Positions 25,866 to 33,293 of a stretch of DNA of 42,853 bases are shown in pieces (within the stretch, counting starts at the first letter, position 1; every line of letters begins with the position of its first letter). The notes under the pieces were generated by a model. That model searched no databases, was not told the DNA's origin, and was given only the letters and a program-made list of their open reading frames with translations. Origin of the DNA: Bacillota bacterium (GTDB taxonomy: Bacteria; Bacillota; Clostridia; Oscillospirales; Oscillospiraceae); contig JAEXCS010000005.1 in assembly GCA_023402075.1 (NCBI GenBank), positions 1 through 42,853 of the forward strand, given 5' to 3'. The translations under genes were made by a program, and so were the position numbers.

Positions 25866-26497
25866 GGCCGTCCCCTCTCCCATTTCTTCAAAAAGCTCCG
25901 CCGGTGGGCTGGACAGGGACCGTAAGCATCCAGCATTGCATAGTGCAGCTTGGTTCCATATCCCTTATGCTTTGCGAATTGGTAAAGCGGATATTCTTTG
26001 TCCAGCACCTCAGTCACAAACCGATCCCGGCTGACCTTCGCCAGAATGGACGCCGCCGCGATGGACGCGCTTTTGCCGTCCCCGCCCACCACGGTTTCGT
26101 GGGGCGCGGTGATGGCGCACAGGCTTCCCCGGTCGCGGTTTCCGTCAATCAGAGCAAAATCGGGCCGCTTTTTCAGCCCGTCGATGGCAAGCTGCATGGC
26201 CTTCATCCGGGCGTTGAGAATGTCGATCGCATCAATTTCTTCGGCTTCCACCCGGGCCACACAATAGTCTTCCGCCTCATTCCGGATGATTTCAAACAGC
26301 GCTTCCCGCTTTTTCTCCGACAGCGTTTTTGAGTCGTTCAGCCCGTCGATGATCAGCCCCCGGGGCAAAATCACCGCCGCCGCATACACAGGCCCCGCCA
26401 GCGGGCCGGCGCCCGCCTCATCCGCACCGCACACCGTTTCATACCCGGCGACAAAGCACTGTTCCTCAATACTCCACGGATGTTCCATCTCAGCCAT
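25862..26497 (-). CDS. rnhB: Ribonuclease HII
   Basis: RNase HII cuts RNA in RNA-DNA hybrids and at single ribonucleotides in DNA. The start is ATG 26497, with GGAG seven bases upstream, overlapping rbgA by eight bases and giving 211 residues. The catalytic acids are in CGADEAGAG (Asp, Glu), FALIDGNRD (Asp) and the KVSRDRF region (Asp). The usual DEAGRG is DEAGAG here, so the Arg of the Gly-Arg-Gly motif that contacts the RNA-DNA junction is replaced by Ala. The protein otherwise looks intact. Confidence 0.93.
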   Translation of the reverse strand: MAEMEHPWSIEEQCFVAGYETVCGADEAGAGPLAGPVYAAAVILPRGLIIDGLNDSKTLSEKKREALFEIIRNEAEDYCVARVEAEEIDAIDILNARMKAMQLAIDGLKKRPDFALIDGNRDRGSLCAITAPHETVVGGDGKSASIAAASILAKVSRDRFVTEVLDKEYPLYQFAKHKGYGTKLHYAMLDAYGPCPAHRRSFLKKWERGRP

Positions 26498-27371
26498 TTT
26501 CCCGCTCCTCCGGCGTTTCAAGGCTAAAGCGGCCAAGCTTCCCGCCACGGAACTCGTCCAGCAGGATTTTGGCCATCCGCTCCGTGTCAACTTCTCCGCC
26601 CCGAATCACAAAGCCCCGCTTCTGCCCGGCCTGCTCCAGCAATTCATAGCCGGAAGCCCCCGGCTGGGGCTGAAATTTATACCGCTCGGAAAGCTGTTCC
26701 GGATACCGGGCCCCAAGATAGCTCATCAGATTGCAGGCCAGCGTCTCGATGTCGATCACCTCGTCCCGCACCGCACCGGTGAAGGCCAGATTCAGCCCCA
26801 CGCTCTGATCCTCAAACTTGGGCCAGAGAATTCCCGGCGTGTCCAGCAGTTCCAGCCCTTGGTCAATAGGGACCCACTGCTTCGCCCGGGTAACGCCGGG
26901 CCGGTCCTCGGTTTTGGCGGTTTTCCGCTTTGCCACCCGGTTGATGAAGGTGGACTTTCCCACGTTGGGAATCCCCATAATCATCACCCGCATGGTCCGC
27001 CCCACCTGTCCCTTTTCGGCATAGGCGCGCAGCTTGTCCGCAAGCAGCGCCCGCACGGCGGCGGGGAACCGCTCCACTCCGTCGCCGTTCTTTGCACTGC
27101 ATTCCAGCACTGCATAGCCCTTCTCCCGGAAATAGGCCGCCCACAGCCGCGTCTTAGCGGGGTCCGCCTGATCCGCCCGGTTTAAAACCACCAGACGCGG
27201 CTTTCCCGCCGTCAGCTCGTCCACGTCCGGATTCCGGCTGGAAACAGGAATGCGGGCATCCAACAGCTCGCACACCGCGTCCACGTTTTTCAGCTGGTCG
27301 GCAATCATCCGCCGGGTTTTGGTCATGTGGCCGGGATACCACTGAATATTTAAATTTTGTCCGTTTTCCAC
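26490..27371 (-). CDS. rbgA: Ribosome biogenesis GTPase RbgA/YlqF
   Basis: A circularly permuted GTPase required for 50S assembly. The order of motifs is G4 (VLNRADQAD, about 63), then G1 (MGIPNVGKST, about 130), then G3 (LLDTPGIL, about 173), as expected for the YlqF family. IQWYPGHMTKTRR at the N-terminus is the family hallmark. G4 is NRAD instead of NKAD. It has 293 residues. The start is GTG 27371, with AAGGAGG six bases upstream. It is in an operon with lepB (19 bases upstream) and rnhB (overlapping). Confidence 0.95.
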   Translation of the reverse strand: MENGQNLNIQWYPGHMTKTRRMIADQLKNVDAVCELLDARIPVSSRNPDVDELTAGKPRLVVLNRADQADPAKTRLWAAYFREKGYAVLECSAKNGDGVERFPAAVRALLADKLRAYAEKGQVGRTMRVMIMGIPNVGKSTFINRVAKRKTAKTEDRPGVTRAKQWVPIDQGLELLDTPGILWPKFEDQSVGLNLAFTGAVRDEVIDIETLACNLMSYLGARYPEQLSERYKFQPQPGASGYELLEQAGQKRGFVIRGGEVDTERMAKILLDEFRGGKLGRFSLETPEERENG

Positions 27372-27390
27372 GTGTTTCCTCCTTGTGCGC

Positions 27391-27993
27391 TCACCGAATC
27401 AGGCCGATGCGGGAAAAATCCCGCTGTCCTGTTTCCGAATCCCTGCCGGGATACAGAATCAGCGCCGCCCTGCCAATGATATACCCCTCGTCCACCGTAC
27501 CCAGCCGCGCGTCCCGGCTGTCGTTGGAGTGGTTTCGGTTGTCTCCCATCACAAATATGGAGCCTTCCGGCACCGTCAGGGGAAACTCCGTTCCGTCGCA
27601 GCGAAAGGTCAGCTCCCGGATGTACGGCTCGTTTAAAACCTTCCCGTCCACCTGCACGCTGCCCTCGTCAAAATCAATGTCCACCGTCTGCCCGCCCACG
27701 GCGATAATCCTCTTGACAATCGGCTCCTGCAAAAAGCTCTGCTTTCTTAAAACCACAATGTCTCCAGCCTTATACTTTCCCGCCAGCAGGCCAACGGTAA
27801 CCGCCAGACGGTCCCCGTCCTGAAGCGTGGGCAGCATCGACTGCCCATCCACTCCAATCAGCCGCACGGCAAAGGCAAACACCAGCACCACTGCCAGCAC
27901 GGAGGACACCAGCGCCCGCACCCATTCATACAGGCCCTGCCCCCGAACCGCGTCCGGAGCCGCCGCCGTCAATTCTGTCATGTTGTTTGTCAT
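27391..27993 (-). CDS. lepB: Type I signal peptidase
   Basis: LepB removes signal peptides from exported proteins at the outer face of the membrane. The 200-residue protein has one N-terminal membrane helix (about 26-46). The catalytic Ser52 is in GQSMLPTL and the Lys94 base in VKRIIAVGG. FVMGDNRNHSNDSRD is the conserved third box. ATG 27993 follows GAGGT at about five bases. It is the first gene of the lepB-rbgA-rnhB-yraN run, transcribed from a promoter about 130 bases upstream. It probably processes the signal peptides of the CAP protein and the adhesin in this window. Confidence 0.95.
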   Translation of the reverse strand: MTNNMTELTAAAPDAVRGQGLYEWVRALVSSVLAVVLVFAFAVRLIGVDGQSMLPTLQDGDRLAVTVGLLAGKYKAGDIVVLRKQSFLQEPIVKRIIAVGGQTVDIDFDEGSVQVDGKVLNEPYIRELTFRCDGTEFPLTVPEGSIFVMGDNRNHSNDSRDARLGTVDEGYIIGRAALILYPGRDSETGQRDFSRIGLIR

Positions 27994-28122
27994 TTCATAC
28001 CTCGTCCGGCAGATTCCGGAACCGCGATGGACGGGAAGCCCCTCCTCCGCTTTTCTCCGGCGCGGCAGGCGTTTGGCCGCCGCTCTCCGTAAAGACGGCT
28101 CCTATGCCGCCCTAACTTGCAT

Positions 28123-28151
28123 AGTATATCAAATTTAAGTGCAAAGAACAA
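28123..28151 (-). promoter_or_regulatory. Promoter of the lepB operon
   Basis: TTGTTC (28151-28146) and TATACT (28128-28123) lie on the minus strand with a 17-base spacer. They are upstream of a roughly 120-base GC-rich 5' leader before lepB. Confidence 0.7.
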
Positions 28152-28382
28152 GTGCGCCGGACAGGATTTTTCCCAGAAAAACGCAGGCTTTGCCCCACCC
28201 GAGGGGCCAACGGACGGAGTGTGGCCCCATCGTCCGCCCCGCCCTTTCTGTCGGAGCGCTTTCTCCAGCGAGAGTACGCCCAGCAGCCGCCAAAGATGAA
28301 GCGACAAGCTGCAAGGGGCCGGGGAATTCACTTCCCCGACCCCTTTTTTGCGCTACGCGCAAGCAATAAACTTTTTCCGGTG
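28152..28382. other. Gene-free, GC-rich structured region; candidate small RNA
   Basis: There is no credible gene on either strand between the lepB promoter and the HIT stop codon. The plus strand holds GGGGCCA (28203-28209), CGGACG (28211-28216), TGGCCCC (28222-28228) and CGTCCG (28231-28236), two stems that interlock and so exclude each other. More short stems follow, then an intrinsic terminator facing right at 28313-28349. No plus-strand gene precedes that terminator, so a short transcript is possible. I found no clear plus-strand promoter and no match to 6S, SRP, tmRNA or RNase P cores. Confidence 0.35.
28313..28349 (+). terminator. Plus-facing terminator without an upstream plus gene
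   Basis: The stem pairs GGGG (28315-28318) with CCCC (28340-28343) and CGGGGAA (28320-28326) with TTCCCCG (28332-28338), with one mismatch. It is followed by TTTTTT (28344-28349). On the minus strand the same hairpin is followed only by TTGCAG, so it would end the alaS-DUF4250-HIT transcript weakly. Confidence 0.6.
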
Positions 28383-28721
28383 TTAGCCCGGGGGCCAGGT
28401 CATATCCCGCCCACCCAGCACATGGAAGTGCAGATGTGGCACGCTCTGCCCCGCCTGATCCCCGATGTTGGAAACCACGCGATAGCTTTGAATCCCCTTT
28501 TCGGCGGTGAGCTTTGCAATCACCTCGAAAATGTGGGCAACCAATGCGCTGTTGCTCCCGTCAATGTGAGACACGGAAGCGATGTGACTCTTCGGAATCA
28601 CCAGAAAATGGGTCGGGGCCTGGGGCGCAATGTCGCTGAAGGCATAGCACACTTCATCTTCATACAGCTTGTCGCTGGGAATCTCCCCGGCGGCAATTTT
28701 GCAGAATAAGCACTCTGACAT
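28383..28721 (-). CDS. HIT family protein (histidine triad nucleotide hydrolase, HinT-like)
   Basis: A 112-residue cytosolic nucleotide-binding protein. The start CLFCKIAAGEIPS and the C-terminal triad VPHLHFHVLGG (His-X-His-X-His) are the HinT signature; relatives hydrolyse AMP-lysine and other purine phosphoramidates, including aminoacyl-adenylates. Standing behind alaS fits clearance of such adducts, but that link is inference. It is 39 bases downstream of the DUF4250 gene and last in the unit. Confidence 0.93.
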   Translation of the reverse strand: MSECLFCKIAAGEIPSDKLYEDEVCYAFSDIAPQAPTHFLVIPKSHIASVSHIDGSNSALVAHIFEVIAKLTAEKGIQSYRVVSNIGDQAGQSVPHLHFHVLGGRDMTWPPG

Positions 28722-28760
28722 CTCGGTTCCTCCCTCTTAAAAATTGTAAATGAGTTTTAC

Positions 28761-28934
28761 TCAGATAAACTGGCGGCGCTGGGCGTGATAGTGATAGCCC
28801 AATCCCTCCAAGGTCTTGACTAATTTCGCCCGGTCCACGTCCTCGGCGGCGCAGAGATCGTCCAAATCCGCGTAATCATCTCGTAGGCGGGTATTCACCA
28901 CGCTCAGTAAAATGGCAGGGTCCTTCGGCAGCAT
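28761..28934 (-). CDS. DUF4250 family small protein
   Basis: A 57-residue gene found by translating the gap between alaS and the HIT gene. The protein begins MLPKDPAILLSVVNTRLRD, has an acidic centre (YADLDDLCAAEDVDR) and ends GYHYHAQRRQFI, matching the Clostridia family DUF4250 over its whole length. The ATG is separated from the alaS stop by one base, and AAAGG lies a little far upstream, so translation is probably coupled to alaS. The function is unknown; the fold is predicted to be a small helical, HTH-like domain. Confidence 0.85.
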   Translation of the reverse strand: MLPKDPAILLSVVNTRLRDDYADLDDLCAAEDVDRAKLVKTLEGLGYHYHAQRRQFI

Positions 28935-28935
28935 A

Positions 28936-31587
28936 TTATTTCAGCCTTTCTGCCACGAAGTCGTCCACAGCAGCCAGCGCGTCGTCCAGCTTCAAAAGGT
29001 CCTTGCCGCCGCCCATAGCGGAGTCTGGCTTGCCGCCGCCGGAGCCGCCCGCAATACCGGACACCAGCTTCACAAGGTCCCCCGCCTTGATGCCCTTTGC
29101 CACAGCCTCCTTGCCGCACACGGCAAGGAACGTAATTTTCTCCTCCGAAGCGCTTGCAAGCACTGCCACCACGTTCGGCTCTTTGTCGCGCAGGAAGTCG
29201 CCCATCTGGCGCAGGGCATTCGCGTCGGTGCCCGGACGGCTGTGGGTCACGATTTTCAGACCGCCCACGGCCTTGGCAGACATCAAAAACTGCTGTGCGT
29301 CGCCAAGGGACGCCTTTGCCTGAAACCGCTCCACCTCGCGGCGCAGCTCCCGCATTTCCAGCATCACCTGCTCCGCCCGATCCACAAGGTCTGCAGGGCT
29401 GGTTTTCAGCAGCTCCGCCGCCCGGAACAGCAGCTCTTGATTGCGGTTCATAATCTCCAGCGAGGTCTTGCCAACCGTGGCTTCAATCCGGCGCACGCCG
29501 GAGGCAATGCCCGCCTCAGACCGAATGCGGAAGGGGCCGATTTTCGCGGTGTTGTCCAGATGCGTGCCGCCGCAGAACTCCATAGAGGCGATGTCATCAT
29601 CCTCGCCCATGGAAACCACGCGGACGGTCTTGCCGTATTTCTCGCCAAACAGGGCCACAGCCCCCAGCTTTTTGGCCTCCTCTACGGGAAGCTCCTGCGT
29701 CCCAACCGGCAGGCCCGCCAAAATCTCGTCGTTCACAAGCCGTTCAATTTGGGACAGCTCCTCCGCCGTGATGGCAGAGAAATGAGTAAAGTCAAACCGA
29801 AGGCGATCCGGCTCTACCAGAGAACCAGCCTGATGCGCATGGTCGCCCAGAATCTTTTTCAGCGCTGCATCCAGCAGATGGGTGGCGCTGTGGGCCCGAC
29901 GGACGGCCTGACGGCGCTCCACATCAATGGTGGAGGTAACGGCGTCTCCCTTTTTCAGCTCGCCGGATTCCATCACTCCATGGTGCAGGAATTTCCCGGC
30001 CTTGTCCTTCTGAACATTTTGGACGGCGAACACCGCCCCGTTCAGAGAAATGGTACCATGGTCGGTCACCTGTCCGCCCATCTCTGCGTAAAACGGCGTT
30101 TTATCCAGCACAAGCACGCCCTCGGCACCCTTGACGATGGCGTCCCGCAGCTCATCCTCCGCCACAATGGCAAGCACCGTGCCGGAATCCGTGTTATGGT
30201 CGTAGCCGGTGAACAGCGTGGGCGTTGCGTCAAGACCCAGATCAATGCCCGCCCATGCCACGTCGCCCAGCGCCTCGCGGGCCTTTCTGGCCCGGACGCG
30301 CTGTTGCTCCATCAGCTCGCGGAACCCGGCCTCGTCCGCCTGCATCCCCTCTTCCTCCAGCATTTCAGCCGTCAGATCCAGAGGGAAGCCATAGGTGTCG
30401 TAAAGCTTAAACGCATCCGCCCCGGAGAACAGCGTCTTGTTCTCCTCCTTGTGGGCCGCCAGCATCTCGGTGTAAATTTTCATGCCCGCGTCCAGTGTTT
30501 TGAGGAAGTTCTCCTCCTCCGTCCGCACCACCTTGGTAATATAGGCTTCCTTCTCCGCCACATCTGGATACGCAGCCTTGTTGACCTCGGCCACCGTGGC
30601 CACCACCTTGTACAAAAACGGCCCGTCCACACCCAGCAGCTTTCCGTGCCGTGCGGCGCGGCGTAGCAGGCGGCGCAGCACATAGCCCCGGCCCTCGTTG
30701 CTGGGCAGCACGCCGTCGCAGATCATCATGACGGAGGAGCGGATATGGTCCGTGATGACCCGCAGGGACACGTCGGTTTTGGCGCTTTCCTCGTAGTGGG
30801 CACCGGTAATTTTGCTGACGTGGTTTGTAATGTGCATCACCGTGTCCACGTCGAACAGGGACGCCACACCCTGACTGGCCACCGCCAGCCGCTCAAGGCC
30901 CATGCCGGTGTCGATGTTCTTGTTTGTCATCTCCTCATAGTGACCCTCACCATCGTTGACAAACTGGGAGAAAACGTTGTTCCAGATTTCGATATACCGG
31001 TCGCAGTCACAGCCCACGGTGCACTCCGGCCGTCCGCAGCCGTATTTCTCGCCCCGGTCATAGTAAATCTCAGAGCAGGGACCGCATGGCCCCGGGCCAT
31101 GCTCCCAGAAGTTGTCGGCCTTGCCGAAGCGGAAGATGCGCTCGGCGGGAATGTTCATGTCCTTGTTCCAGATTTCAAAGGCCTCTTCATCCTCTTCGTA
31201 AATAGAGGGATACAGCCGGTCCGCTTCCAGCCCCGCCACCTCGGTCAAAAATTCCCAGCTCATGGGAATGGCCTCCTTCTTGAAGTAATCGCCGAAGGAG
31301 AAATTGCCCAGCATCTCAAAATAGGTGCCGTGGCGTGCGGTTTTGCCAATATTTTCAATGTCGCCGGTGCGGATGCACTTCTGGCAGGTGCAAACCCGAT
31401 TGCGGGGCGGCTCTTCCTCCCGGGTAAACCAGGTCTTCATGGGGGCCATGCCGCTGTTAATCAGCAGAAGGCTTGCGTCGTTATGGGGAATCAGGGAAAA
31501 GCTGGGCAGGCGAAGATGACCCTTGCTTTCAAAATAGCTCAGGAACATCTCCCGCAGCTCGTTCAGTCCGTATACCGGATGTGCCAT
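28936..31587 (-). CDS. alaS: Alanyl-tRNA synthetase
   Basis: AlaRS charges tRNA-Ala. The start ATG 31587 (MAHPVYGLNELR) has GGAGG eight bases upstream and gives 883 residues, normal for the family. The class II catalytic core has RHGTYFEMLGNFSFGDYFK and GMGLERLA. The editing domain has HSATHLLDAAL and CGGTHLDNT (zinc/editing residues). The C-terminal DHHA1 domain includes GGSGGGKPDSAMGGG. It is controlled by a T-box leader, so uncharged tRNA-Ala raises expression. DUF4250 and HIT genes follow. Confidence 0.97.
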   Translation of the reverse strand: MAHPVYGLNELREMFLSYFESKGHLRLPSFSLIPHNDASLLLINSGMAPMKTWFTREEEPPRNRVCTCQKCIRTGDIENIGKTARHGTYFEMLGNFSFGDYFKKEAIPMSWEFLTEVAGLEADRLYPSIYEEDEEAFEIWNKDMNIPAERIFRFGKADNFWEHGPGPCGPCSEIYYDRGEKYGCGRPECTVGCDCDRYIEIWNNVFSQFVNDGEGHYEEMTNKNIDTGMGLERLAVASQGVASLFDVDTVMHITNHVSKITGAHYEESAKTDVSLRVITDHIRSSVMMICDGVLPSNEGRGYVLRRLLRRAARHGKLLGVDGPFLYKVVATVAEVNKAAYPDVAEKEAYITKVVRTEEENFLKTLDAGMKIYTEMLAAHKEENKTLFSGADAFKLYDTYGFPLDLTAEMLEEEGMQADEAGFRELMEQQRVRARKAREALGDVAWAGIDLGLDATPTLFTGYDHNTDSGTVLAIVAEDELRDAIVKGAEGVLVLDKTPFYAEMGGQVTDHGTISLNGAVFAVQNVQKDKAGKFLHHGVMESGELKKGDAVTSTIDVERRQAVRRAHSATHLLDAALKKILGDHAHQAGSLVEPDRLRFDFTHFSAITAEELSQIERLVNDEILAGLPVGTQELPVEEAKKLGAVALFGEKYGKTVRVVSMGEDDDIASMEFCGGTHLDNTAKIGPFRIRSEAGIASGVRRIEATVGKTSLEIMNRNQELLFRAAELLKTSPADLVDRAEQVMLEMRELRREVERFQAKASLGDAQQFLMSAKAVGGLKIVTHSRPGTDANALRQMGDFLRDKEPNVVAVLASASEEKITFLAVCGKEAVAKGIKAGDLVKLVSGIAGGSGGGKPDSAMGGGKDLLKLDDALAAVDDFVAERLK

Positions 31588-31629
31588 ATATGTTTCCTCC
31601 GTATTTCTCAAAATTTCTCAAGTTTGCGG

Positions 31630-31866
31630 TAAAAAAGAAAACGCCCCGCCCCCGGCATAGGGGCGAAGCGAAACTTCACGGTACCACCCTAATTATCCCC
31701 TTGCGGGGCGTCTTAGCCATCTTTATATCGGGGATGAACCGCCCCACTCATCGCGGGATGCTCAGAAGTGGCTGCTGCACGGTCTTGGGTAGGGGACTTT
31801 CACCGGCTCCCCCTCGCTAAAACCCGTCCGCACGGCTGGCTTCGTCATAGCATTATCAGATTACGT
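31630..31866 (-). promoter_or_regulatory. T-box leader of alaS (tRNA-Ala-sensing riboswitch)
   Basis: On the minus strand the 3' part has the T-box sequence GGGTGGTACCGTGAAG (31689-31674). It is followed by a terminator stem CGCCCC...GGGGCG (31665-31642) and TTTTCTTTTTT. A CCCC-GCAA-GGGG hairpin lies just upstream of the T-box. The roughly 150 bases before that are stem-rich, as expected for Stem I; GCA in CTGAGCATC is a possible alanine specifier, not proven. The gene context (alaS 45 bases downstream) agrees. Confidence 0.92.
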
Positions 31867-31870
31867 TGCT

Positions 31871-31898
31871 ATTTTAGCACACTTTCTTACATTGTCAA
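31871..31898 (-). promoter_or_regulatory. Promoter of the alaS T-box transcript
   Basis: Perfect TTGACA (31898-31893), a 16-base spacer and TAAAAT (31876-31871) on the minus strand. The start of transcription would be near 31864. Confidence 0.75.
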
Positions 31899-31978
31899 TG
31901 GGGTTTGCGGCGTCAGGGCCGCCTTAAGGAAGTTTTTCAGTATTCCCTGCCCGGGCGGCGCGCCTGACCAAACCGGCT

Positions 31979-32071
31979 TCACGCCATAAACGGCACCACC
32001 AGCGACGCCAAAAGCGAAAACACCAGCAGTCCCACAATCACAATGGCCGCAATGCGGGTTCCCTTGTTCAT
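31979..32071 (-). CDS. 30-residue single-helix membrane peptide
   Basis: A small gene behind DUF951: MNKGTRIAAIV begins a peptide with one hydrophobic helix (residues about 7-28) that ends VPFMA. Its ATG overlaps the DUF951 stop as ATGA, and AGGAGG lies ten bases upstream, inside the 3' end of DUF951. The good ribosome binding site, coupling and clear membrane-helix pattern argue that it is real. I do not recognise the family with certainty; similar 30-40-residue peptides of the form MNKxTRI plus one helix are frequent in Clostridia. Function unknown. Confidence 0.6.
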   Translation of the reverse strand: MNKGTRIAAIVIVGLLVFSLLASLVVPFMA

Positions 32072-32262
32072 CTGTTTTTTTCCTCCTCCGTCAAAACTTT
32101 TTTGATACTCTTTTCCGCCCGGCTTCGAGGAAGCATCAGTTCATGTCCGCAGCCCAGGCATTTCAGCTTAATATCCATGCCCACCCGCAGAATTTCCCAA
32201 CGCTTGCTGCCGCAGGGATGCTGCTTTTTCAGTTCCACATGGTCGTGAAGATGCAAGTCCAT
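32068..32262 (-). CDS. DUF951 family protein
   Basis: A 64-residue protein with the complete DUF951 pattern: HPCGSKRWEILRVGMD, then KCLGCGHELMLPRSRAEKSIKK. The cysteines (HPCG and CLGCG) suggest a small zinc-binding fold. AGGAGG lies six bases before ATG 32262. In many Firmicutes the family lies in chromosome-partitioning regions (Bacillus yyzM); its role is unknown. Here it is divergent from the S1-domain gene and coupled to the small membrane peptide. Confidence 0.88.
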   Translation of the reverse strand: MDLHLHDHVELKKQHPCGSKRWEILRVGMDIKLKCLGCGHELMLPRSRAEKSIKKVLTEEEKNR

Positions 32263-32357
32263 GAAATTCCTCCTGTCAATCCCCCGCCAAAGGGCGCATA
32301 TAGTGATTCAGATGACTGAATTTGCGCCGCGCTGCGCGGCGGATGGAGAGAGTTGCC

Positions 32358-33293
32358 ATGCCGGAAAATAAAATGTATCTGCCGGAGGGCCTGCGCCCCC
32401 GCTCCCCTCTGACCCCCGCCCTGCTGCGGGATGCCCAGGAGCACAGCACAATTCTGGAAGCCCCCGTGGTCCGGTGCGACGGAGAGCGGACGCTCCACGT
32501 CTCCCTTGGTCCCATAGAGGGCCTGATTCCCCGAAGCGAAGCCGTCTCCCCCTGGATTGGCGGCGCGGACCGGGACATCGCACTTTTATCTCTGGTCGGA
32601 AAGCCCATCTGCTTTCAGGTGGCAAGCCTTACCGCCGATGGAAAGGGTGCGCCTCTGGTTCTCCTGTCCCGCCGGGCCGTGCAGGAGCGAGCCATCGCGC
32701 ATTTCATGGAGACGCTGGAGCCGGGAACGGTCCTCACCTGCCGGGTGACGCATATGGAGTCCTTCGGCGCGTTTTTGGACATTGGCTGCGGCGTGGTGGC
32801 CATGCTGCCCATTGAGCGCATCTCCGTTTCCCGCATCCCCCACCCTGCGGCCCGCTTCCGCACAGGCCAAAAAATCCTGGCGGCGGTGCTGTCCGTTGAC
32901 CGGGAAAACCGCCGGTTCACCATGACCCACCGGGAGCTGCTGGGTACTTGGATGGAAAACGCCAGTTATTTTTCTCCCGGCGAAACCGTTCAGGGCATTG
33001 TCCGTTCCATCCGGGAGTATGGGGCTTTTGTAGAGCTGGCCCCCAATCTTTCAGGCCTTGCGGATTTAAAGGAGGACGTGGCGGAGGGGGATCGGGTTTC
33101 CGTTTACATTCGTTCCATCCGCCCGGAACACATGAAAATCAAGCTCCAAATTATCCAGCGGCTCACGCCCTCCGTTTACCCCGTTCCGCTGCGCTATCAG
33201 ATTACTGATGGAACGCTGGATCATTGGGTCTATTCCCCTGCCTGCTATGAAAAGCCCCCGGCGGCCACGGATTTCACCGCTTTTCGCCCTTGA
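32358..33293 (+). CDS. S1 RNA-binding domain protein
   Basis: A 311-residue protein with two clear S1 domains: GTVLTCRVTHMESFGAFLDIG (about 126-200) and GETVQGIVRSIREYGAFVELA (about 210-275), plus a less typical N-terminal domain (about 30-110). This is the Clostridia form of a 30S-ribosome- or mRNA-associated S1-like protein, smaller than true ribosomal S1. ATG 32358 has GGAGAG seven bases upstream. The palindrome ATTCAG-ATGA-CTGAAT (32303-32318) and a GC palindrome (32325-32340) lie between it and DUF951. Its 3' end overlaps the rarA 3' end by 20 bases. Confidence 0.85.
   Translation: MPENKMYLPEGLRPRSPLTPALLRDAQEHSTILEAPVVRCDGERTLHVSLGPIEGLIPRSEAVSPWIGGADRDIALLSLVGKPICFQVASLTADGKGAPLVLLSRRAVQERAIAHFMETLEPGTVLTCRVTHMESFGAFLDIGCGVVAMLPIERISVSRIPHPAARFRTGQKILAAVLSVDRENRRFTMTHRELLGTWMENASYFSPGETVQGIVRSIREYGAFVELAPNLSGLADLKEDVAEGDRVSVYIRSIRPEHMKIKLQIIQRLTPSVYPVPLRYQITDGTLDHWVYSPACYEKPPAATDFTAFRP

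Noticed and set aside
28203..28236. H-type pseudoknot from the two interlocked stems
   Set aside because: The two-base connector after the second arm is too short to cross a 7-bp stem, so alternative folds are more likely.
28150..28350. 6S, SRP, tmRNA or RNase P RNA
   Set aside because: None of the core sequences of these RNAs (for example the SRP GGAAGCAGC loop) was found; only the structure and terminator suggest an RNA.
28912..30666. 584-codon plus-strand open frame opposite alaS
   Set aside because: Antisense shadow of alaS; His/Leu/Arg-rich, with no start signal or family motif.
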